DNA of 64,000 nucleotides from Duganella sacchari (GTDB lineage Bacteria > Pseudomonadota > Gammaproteobacteria > Burkholderiales > Burkholderiaceae_D), in NCBI RefSeq assembly GCF_900143065.1, contig NZ_FRCX01000018.1, forward strand, positions 1 through 64,000. Reading direction: 5' to 3'. Positions 58,943 to 64,000 of this stretch are shown piece by piece. Numbering within the stretch: position 1 is the first letter of the stretch; the number at the start of each line of letters is the position of its first letter. The notes below the pieces were generated by a model. That model was not told where the DNA came from. It was given only the letters and a program-made list of their open reading frames with translations, and did no database searches. The position numbers and the translations under genes were made by a program.

Positions 58943-61153
58943 ATGTCACAGGCCATCGCCACCACTGCAATCGACATCACCAGCTGCGAGCAGGAGCCTA
59001 TCCGCACGCCGGGAGCGATCCAGCCGCACGGCTTTTTGCTGGCGCTGGATGCGCAGGGCGTCGTGGTGCAGGCCAGCGATAATCTGGCGCAGTTCACCGG
59101 CGTGGCGCCAGAACAGGCGCTGGGGCGTCCCCTGGCCGAGGTGATCGGCCCCGCCGCCAATATGCTGGCGCTGCAGCTGGAGGAGCCGCTGCGCGAACGG
59201 CCTAGCTACCTGGCGACCGTGCGCCTTGGCGAACAGCCCTATGAGGTGCTGGCCCATGCGGGCGACCAGCTGGCGATACTGGAGTTTGAGCCGGGGGCCG
59301 GCGCGGGTCTCCAGCATTTATACCCGCTGGTGGGCGACTTCCTCAACAAGATCAGCGAAGCCGATTCCATCGTGGCGCTGTGCCGCCTTGCCGCCGCCGA
59401 AATCCGTGCCTTGACCGGTTACGGCCGGGTGCTGGTGTACAGCTTTGACGAAGAGGGCCATGGCAACGTGCTCGCCGAATGCCTGGCCGATGGCTATGAA
59501 AGCTATCTGGGCCAGCGCTTCCCGGCCGGCGATATTCCGCGCCAGGCGCGCGAGCTGTATGTGGCCAACCGCATCCGCATGATCCAGGACGCCAACTACA
59601 CGCCTTCGCGGTTGACGCCCGCCGATAATCCGGTGAGCGGCAAGGTCAGCGACCTGTCGTTTGCCGCCTTGCGCAGCGTGTCGCCGGTCCACCTGCAATA
59701 CATGCGCAATATGGGCACCCTGGCCTCGATGTCGGTGTCAATCGTGATCAAGGGGCATTTGTGGGGATTGATCTCCTGCCACCACGCCGAACCGCGCCCG
59801 CTGAGTTTCCATCAGCGTAGCGTGTGCGAACAGCTGGGACAAATTCTTTCGCTCCACATCCGCAACCGCAGCGATGCCGATGAGCTGCAGTTCCGCCTTG
59901 AAGTGCGGCGCGCCATGGTGCGCGTGCTGGGCGGCCTGACGCAGGGCACGGATTTCATCGACAACCTGCGCAGCGTGCTGCCCGAGCTGTTGCACTTTGC
60001 CCGCGCGGGCGGCGTCGCCGTGGTGGTCGAGGACCGGCTCGTCACCTTTGGCGACACGCCCACCGATGACCAGATACGCGCGCTCACACAATGGCTGGCG
60101 GCCAATGTGCAGGACGACATCTTTCACAGCGCGCACCTGAGCGAACGTTATGCGCCGGCGGCGGAATTCAGCGACAGTGCCAGCGGCCTGATGGCGATGC
60201 CGATTTCGCGCATCCACCAGCACTATCTGCTGTGGTTCCGTCCCGAGCACGTGTACAATATCGACTGGGCTGGCCGCCCGGACAGCAAGCAGGGGGGCGC
60301 CGCCCAGCTGTCGCCGCGCACCAGCTTCCAGCTGTGGCGCCAGACCATACACGGCACCAGCGCGCCGTGGCGCGAGGCGGAACTGGAGCTGGCACTGGAG
60401 TTCCGGGGCGCGCTGCTGGGCATTGCGCTGGAACGCGCCGAGCAGATGGCCGACCTGGCCGAAGAACTGGGCCGCGCCAACAAGGAGCTGGAGGCGTTCT
60501 CGTATTCGGTATCGCACGATTTGCGCGCGCCCTTGCGTCACATCGTCGGCTTCTCCGACCTGCTCATGGAGACGGCCGGCAGCGATAACCCGGAACGGCG
60601 CCAGCGCTTCCTGGCCAACATCAAGGACGCGGCGCGCCTGGCCGGCAAGCTGGTGGACGATCTGCTGAGTTTTTCGCAGATGGGCCGCGCGGCGCTGCAC
60701 CCCATCCGTTTCAGCATGCGCGACATGGTCCAGGGCTGCATCGACAAACTGGCGCCCGATCTGCCGCCGCACCGCATCAACTGGGAAATTGAACCGCTGC
60801 CGGAGGTCATGGGCGACCCTGCCTTCCTCCAGTTGGCGTTGCTTAACCTGCTGTCCAACGCCGTGAAATTTACGGGCAACGCAAATCCTGCCGTCATCCG
60901 CATCAGCAGCGAGCAACTGCCGGGCGAGACGGTATTTCATGTGGCCGACAATGGTGTCGGCTTCAACATGGAGTATGTCCATAAGCTGTTTGGCGTCTTC
61001 CAGCGCCTGCATCGCATGGAAGATTTCCAGGGCACCGGCATCGGCCTGGCCAATGTGCGCCGCATCGTCGAGCGCCATGGCGGCCGTGTCTGGGCCAACT
61101 CCGTGCCGGGCGAGGGAGCGACGTTCTCCTTCGCCTTGCCTAATCCTGACTAA
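58943..61153 (+). CDS. bphP: Bacteriophytochrome histidine kinase
   Basis: 736 residues, PAS-GAF-PHY-HisKA-HATPase. Cys15 (ITSCEQEPI) is the biliverdin attachment site of BphPs. The GAF motif usually read as P-x-SDIP is PAGDIP here (residues 194-199), with Asp197 kept and Ser replaced by Gly. PHY domain around 330-500, phosphoacceptor His525 in YSVSHDLRAPLRHI, then an HATPase (LLNLLSNAVKFTGN, GTGIGLANVRRIV). A red/far-red light switch signalling by phosphotransfer. Overlaps no gene; the response regulator starts 15 bp after its stop. Confidence 0.95.
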   Translation: MSQAIATTAIDITSCEQEPIRTPGAIQPHGFLLALDAQGVVVQASDNLAQFTGVAPEQALGRPLAEVIGPAANMLALQLEEPLRERPSYLATVRLGEQPYEVLAHAGDQLAILEFEPGAGAGLQHLYPLVGDFLNKISEADSIVALCRLAAAEIRALTGYGRVLVYSFDEEGHGNVLAECLADGYESYLGQRFPAGDIPRQARELYVANRIRMIQDANYTPSRLTPADNPVSGKVSDLSFAALRSVSPVHLQYMRNMGTLASMSVSIVIKGHLWGLISCHHAEPRPLSFHQRSVCEQLGQILSLHIRNRSDADELQFRLEVRRAMVRVLGGLTQGTDFIDNLRSVLPELLHFARAGGVAVVVEDRLVTFGDTPTDDQIRALTQWLAANVQDDIFHSAHLSERYAPAAEFSDSASGLMAMPISRIHQHYLLWFRPEHVYNIDWAGRPDSKQGGAAQLSPRTSFQLWRQTIHGTSAPWREAELELALEFRGALLGIALERAEQMADLAEELGRANKELEAFSYSVSHDLRAPLRHIVGFSDLLMETAGSDNPERRQRFLANIKDAARLAGKLVDDLLSFSQMGRAALHPIRFSMRDMVQGCIDKLAPDLPPHRINWEIEPLPEVMGDPAFLQLALLNLLSNAVKFTGNANPAVIRISSEQLPGETVFHVADNGVGFNMEYVHKLFGVFQRLHRMEDFQGTGIGLANVRRIVERHGGRVWANSVPGEGATFSFALPNPD

Positions 61154-61168
61154 GAAACAGAAACGCCT

Positions 61169-61624
61169 ATGTTGAAACCTATCTTGCTGGTCGAAGATAA
61201 CCCGCACGACCTTGAACTGACATTGATCGCGTTGGAGCGCAGCCAGCTGGCCAACGAAGTGATCGTGGTGCGCGATGGCGCCGAAGCGCTCGATTACCTG
61301 CATTCGCGCGGCGCCTACGCCAGCCGCGAACAGGGCAATCCGGCCGTGGTGCTGCTGGACCTGAAGCTGCCCAAAGTGGACGGCCTGGAAGTGCTGGCGC
61401 AGATCCGCGGCACCGGTTCATTGAAAAGCATGCCGGTGGTGATGCTGACTTCTTCCAAGGAGGAGCAGGATCTGGTGCGCAGCTATGAACTGGGCGTGAA
61501 TGCTTACGTGGTCAAGCCCGTCGACTTTTCGGAGTTTGTACGCGCCATCGCGGACCTGGGCATCTTCTGGGCGGTGCTCAATGAGCCACCGCCAGGATCG
61601 CACCGTTACATCAAGCCGCAGTAG
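61169..61624 (+). CDS. Phytochrome-associated single-domain response regulator (Rcp1-like)
   Basis: 151 residues. A receiver domain only: ILLVEDNPHDLEL, phosphoacceptor Asp in VVLLDLKLPKVDGLEV, VVMLTSSKEEQD, and Lys in YVVKPVDFSEF. The long insert after helix 2 and the AYVVKPVDF end are typical of partners of phytochrome kinases. Immediately follows bphP, so the cognate receiver is very likely this one. Its 3' end overlaps the convergent hybrid kinase by 14 bp. Confidence 0.92.
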   Translation: MLKPILLVEDNPHDLELTLIALERSQLANEVIVVRDGAEALDYLHSRGAYASREQGNPAVVLLDLKLPKVDGLEVLAQIRGTGSLKSMPVVMLTSSKEEQDLVRSYELGVNAYVVKPVDFSEFVRAIADLGIFWAVLNEPPPGSHRYIKPQ

Positions 61625-63227
61625 TGGAGCGGCGCCGCAGCAGGTGGCGGATGCGCGCGCTCATCGTCTCGGCGTTGTAGGGCTTTTGCAGCAGGTGCAC
61701 GCCTGGCGGCAGCTTGCCGTCGTGCGCCAGTACGCCTTCCGCATAGCCGGAGGTGAACAGCACTTGCGCCTGCGGCTGCAGGCGGCGTACCAGTTCGCTC
61801 AATTGCAGGCTGCTGATACGGCCTGGCATGATGACGTCGGTGAACAGCAGGTCAATGCGCGTACCGCTTTCCAGCATCTGTGCCGCTTGCTCCGCATCGG
61901 CAGCGCTGAGCACCTCATAGCCCAGCGCCGATAGCAGGTCGACGGTGGCGGTGCGCACGTCTTCCTCATCTTCCACCACCAGGATGGTTTCCACGCCGCT
62001 GGTCAACGGCGGCGGCGCGGGGTGAGTGTCCGTCGCCAGCGCGCCGTGGCTGCGCGGCAGGCAGATTTGCACGCAGGTGCCTTGCTTCACCACGCTTTGC
62101 AGCGCGATCTCGCCACCGGACTGCTTGACGAAGCCATACGCCATGCTCAGCCCCAGGCCCGTGCCCTGGCCGGTGGGCTTGGTGGTGAAGAAGGGCTCGA
62201 AAGCGCGCTGCATCACTTCTGCCGACATGCCGCAGCCGGTGTCGGCAATCTCAATCAGCACATAATCCTTGTCGCGGTTGCCCTCCGAGCCGGGCAGCTG
62301 TGAGCCGGCCGGCAGATTGCGGGCGCGGATGGTCAGTGTGCCTTCGCCGTCCATGGCGTCGCGCGCGTTGATGGCGAGATTGAGGATGACGTTATTGAGC
62401 TGGCCGACGTCAACCTCGGTATTCCACAACTGTGGCGCGATGTCGGTCTGCACCACGGCGCGCGGCCCCAGCACGCGGCGCAGCATGTCCTGGATGTCCG
62501 CCAGCAGCGGTGACAGTGCGGCCACCGTGTTTTGCAGCGGCTGGCGGCGCGCGAAAGCCAGCAGGTGCGCTGCCAGCTGGGCGCCGCGCTCGACGCCGTT
62601 CTGCGCGTTGCGGATGCGTTCCATGCCGCGCGCATTGACGCCGCCCGTCATCTGCAGCAGGTGCAGATTGCCGGCGATGATTTGCAGGACATTGTTGAAG
62701 TCATGTGCCACGCCCCCGGTCAGCTGGCCGATGGCTTCCATTTTCTGCGACTGGTGCAGGGCGGCCTGGCTGGCGCGCAGTTCCTCTTCGCGCTGGCGCA
62801 GTTCGAGGAAGGCGGCATCACGCTGCAGGCGGGCCTGGTAAGCGGTGCTGTGATAGCGGATGCGTGCCTCCAGCTCGCGCGCGTCCGGCCATTTGACCAG
62901 GTAGTCGTTGGCGCCCAGCGTAAAGGCGCGGGCCTTGATATCGGCGTTATCCTCGGAGGACAGTAGGATGATGGGCACATGTTCGGTGTCCGGCTGCGCG
63001 CGCAGCATGCGGATCACGTCAAAGCCGTCCGCACCGGGCATGCGCAGGTCGACCAGCACCACCGTCGCCTGGATTTCACGGCACAGCGCGACCGCCTGTG
63101 ACGCATCGTGGTGGTAGCGCAGGCGTATCCCGGGCTGGTGTGACAGATGGTAGCCGATCAAATCCTCGGCCATGGCCTCGTCGTCTATCAGCAATACGGA
63201 GCAATGAAGGGAGAGCGTATCGTTCAT
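61611..63227 (-). CDS. Hybrid sensor kinase REC-HisKA-HATPase-REC
   Basis: 538 residues, no membrane helices. An N-terminal receiver (VLLIDDEAMAED, Asp in VVLVDLRMPGADGF), a coiled stretch (LRQREEELRASQAALHQSQKM), HisKA with GGVAHDFNNVLQIIAG, an HATPase (LNLAINARDAMDGEG, GTGLGLSMAYGFV) and a second receiver (VVEDEEDVRTATV, Asp in LLFTDVIMPG). With receivers at both ends it can take phosphate from another kinase, making it a candidate downstream node of the phytochrome system. Convergent with bphP-RR, divergent from heme oxygenase. Confidence 0.93.
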   Translation of the reverse strand: MNDTLSLHCSVLLIDDEAMAEDLIGYHLSHQPGIRLRYHHDASQAVALCREIQATVVLVDLRMPGADGFDVIRMLRAQPDTEHVPIILLSSEDNADIKARAFTLGANDYLVKWPDARELEARIRYHSTAYQARLQRDAAFLELRQREEELRASQAALHQSQKMEAIGQLTGGVAHDFNNVLQIIAGNLHLLQMTGGVNARGMERIRNAQNGVERGAQLAAHLLAFARRQPLQNTVAALSPLLADIQDMLRRVLGPRAVVQTDIAPQLWNTEVDVGQLNNVILNLAINARDAMDGEGTLTIRARNLPAGSQLPGSEGNRDKDYVLIEIADTGCGMSAEVMQRAFEPFFTTKPTGQGTGLGLSMAYGFVKQSGGEIALQSVVKQGTCVQICLPRSHGALATDTHPAPPPLTSGVETILVVEDEEDVRTATVDLLSALGYEVLSAADAEQAAQMLESGTRIDLLFTDVIMPGRISSLQLSELVRRLQPQAQVLFTSGYAEGVLAHDGKLPPGVHLLQKPYNAETMSARIRHLLRRRSTTAA

Positions 63228-63326
63228 GGGGAGCGCAAGTATAGATATACCGATTCTACCTGAGCACGCCTCAAGGGCGCGCGCGGTACGGTTATGTTAA
63301 ATTGCCAGACTCAGTTAATCAGGGGA

Positions 63327-63908
63327 ATGACGTTGGATGTATTGACCGCCTTGCGCGCAGCGACCGCGCAGCGCCACGCAGAACTGGACACGCGCACGCC
63401 GCTGGCCGCGCCGGAGCCGGATCTGCGCGCCTACCGCAACCACTTGCAATTGCTGGAAGCGTGGCTGGCGCCGATCCACGCGTGGCTGCTGGCAGCGCCG
63501 CTGCCGCACCTGCAACGGCGCGATTATCTGAGCCTGATCCAGTCCGACCTTGCGCACCCGGCGTTGCAGGGCGTAGCGGCGGCGCCGGCTCTGGCGGACG
63601 CGGAACCCTGGCCGCAGCAGGAGAGCGAGGCATACCGCTGGGGCGTGGCGTATGTGATCGAGGGATCGCAGCTGGGCGGCGCGGTGCTGTACAAGCACCT
63701 GCGAGAGCGGCTGGCGCCGCACCCGTTGGAATATCTGCGCGGCGGGGGTAACCCCGGTCCGCGCTGGCAGCAGTTTTTGACTGCCTTGCGTGGCGCCGTG
63801 GTGACGGCGCCGCAGATCGAAGACGCCTGCCGGGGCGCCCGGCAGGCATTCGACAGCCTGATCGCGCTGCTTAATAGCTCGTCAGAGGAGACGGCTGGCC
63901 GCCCTTGA
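63327..63908 (+). CDS. bphO: Heme oxygenase (BphO type)
   Basis: About 193 residues. The proximal heme His is in RAATAQRHAELD near the N-terminus, and VIEGSQLGGAVLYKHL matches the distal helix Gly-rich motif of bacterial heme oxygenases. It opens heme to biliverdin, the chromophore of the phytochrome encoded nearby. The start is unsure: AGGGG lies only one base before ATG 63327, so TTG 63333 (seven-base spacing) may be used; a frame open to ATG 63294 has no ribosome site. Its 3' end overlaps a convergent gene by 38 bp. Confidence 0.85.
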   Translation: MTLDVLTALRAATAQRHAELDTRTPLAAPEPDLRAYRNHLQLLEAWLAPIHAWLLAAPLPHLQRRDYLSLIQSDLAHPALQGVAAAPALADAEPWPQQESEAYRWGVAYVIEGSQLGGAVLYKHLRERLAPHPLEYLRGGGNPGPRWQQFLTALRGAVVTAPQIEDACRGARQAFDSLIALLNSSSEETAGRP

Positions 63909-64000
63909 AGGTGAAGATGGTCACTGGCGACTGCTTCATGTCGCCCTTGGCATCAAATGCGTACACACCGGCCACGCCCTGATACGAAGCGCCGCTGATG
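63871..64000 (-). CDS. Periplasmic branched-chain amino acid-type ABC substrate-binding protein, C-terminus
   Basis: 42 codons visible, running off the window end. The sequence ISGASYQGVAGVYAFDAKGD continuing to PVTIFTFKGGQP is the C-terminal pattern of LivK-type binding proteins (usually GVTG-x-x-x-FDA-x-GD). The rest, including the signal peptide, lies outside. It ends inside the heme oxygenase gene. Confidence 0.8.
   Translation of the reverse strand, partial: ISGASYQGVAGVYAFDAKGDMKQSPVTIFTFKGGQPSPLTSY

Overview
The window looks like a chromosomal segment of a GC-rich betaproteobacterium of the family Oxalobacteraceae (Massilia / Duganella / Rugamonas / Janthinobacterium type). This is an inference from the long form of isocitrate lyase, the order yebC-purD-hemF-nadD-rsfS-rlmH-maf-rng, a bacteriophytochrome module, a secreted chitinase operon and the strong codon bias. 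I see no prophage, complete insertion sequence, rRNA or CRISPR array.

Layout. (1) 1-7.9 kb is the edge of a Tad/Flp pilus locus. Five Flp prepilin genes (four complete, one cut by the window start) lie on the minus strand in repeated two-gene modules. Each module has the same promoter architecture, and the two complete modules end in intrinsic terminators. A DUF900-type lipoprotein hydrolase sits between modules. Next come a NarL-type two-component pair and the plus-strand minor pilin genes TadE, TadE-like and TadG. (2) 8-18.3 kb holds small regulator/enzyme units: LysR with a pyridoxal-reductase-like aldo/keto reductase, aceA, TetR with an inositol-monophosphatase-like protein and an NAD(P)-binding protein, and LysR with a GST, an SMR transporter and an exported methyltransferase. 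(3) 18.3-20.5 kb is an accessory patch with two tandem Imm52-like immunity genes. (4) 20.5-27.4 kb is a tightly packed minus-strand housekeeping operon. (5) 27.4-38.8 kb carries a GT9 glycosyltransferase, a PhoD-like phosphatase with large inserts, a DMT transporter, mgsA, a quinone oxidoreductase, pepN and fbp. (6) 38.9-49.4 kb starts at tRNA-Thr(CGT) and is a mixed region: an HNH endonuclease remnant, a DUF4142 protein, a histidine kinase, four tiny proteins sharing one C-terminal motif, a diguanylate cyclase, a LysR/aminotransferase pair and lipoproteins. (7) 50.8-57.4 kb is a four-gene chitin operon: GH18, JmjC/cupin-8 hydroxylase, GH18, GH19. All three chitinases are predicted lipoproteins with a chitin-binding module. 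(8) 58.9-63.9 kb is a red-light module: bacteriophytochrome kinase, its response regulator, a convergent hybrid kinase and heme oxygenase. The window ends in the C-terminus of an ABC-transporter binding protein.

The main unexplained structures are: (a) paired GAC-N4-GTC dyads exactly 22 bp apart and exactly 25 bp upstream of a -10 box before all three Flp modules, which I infer to be sites of the neighbouring response regulator; (b) three 90-bp palindromes, each between convergent genes, with constant blocks and a 14-bp segment that differs between copies yet stays largely or fully complementary between the two arms of each copy; (c) a family of 60-100-residue proteins with a shared YM-x5-(I/V)-x7-RVL-type motif; (d) the hydroxylase embedded in the chitinase operon; and (e) long Ala/Gly-rich inserts in the PhoD-like enzyme.
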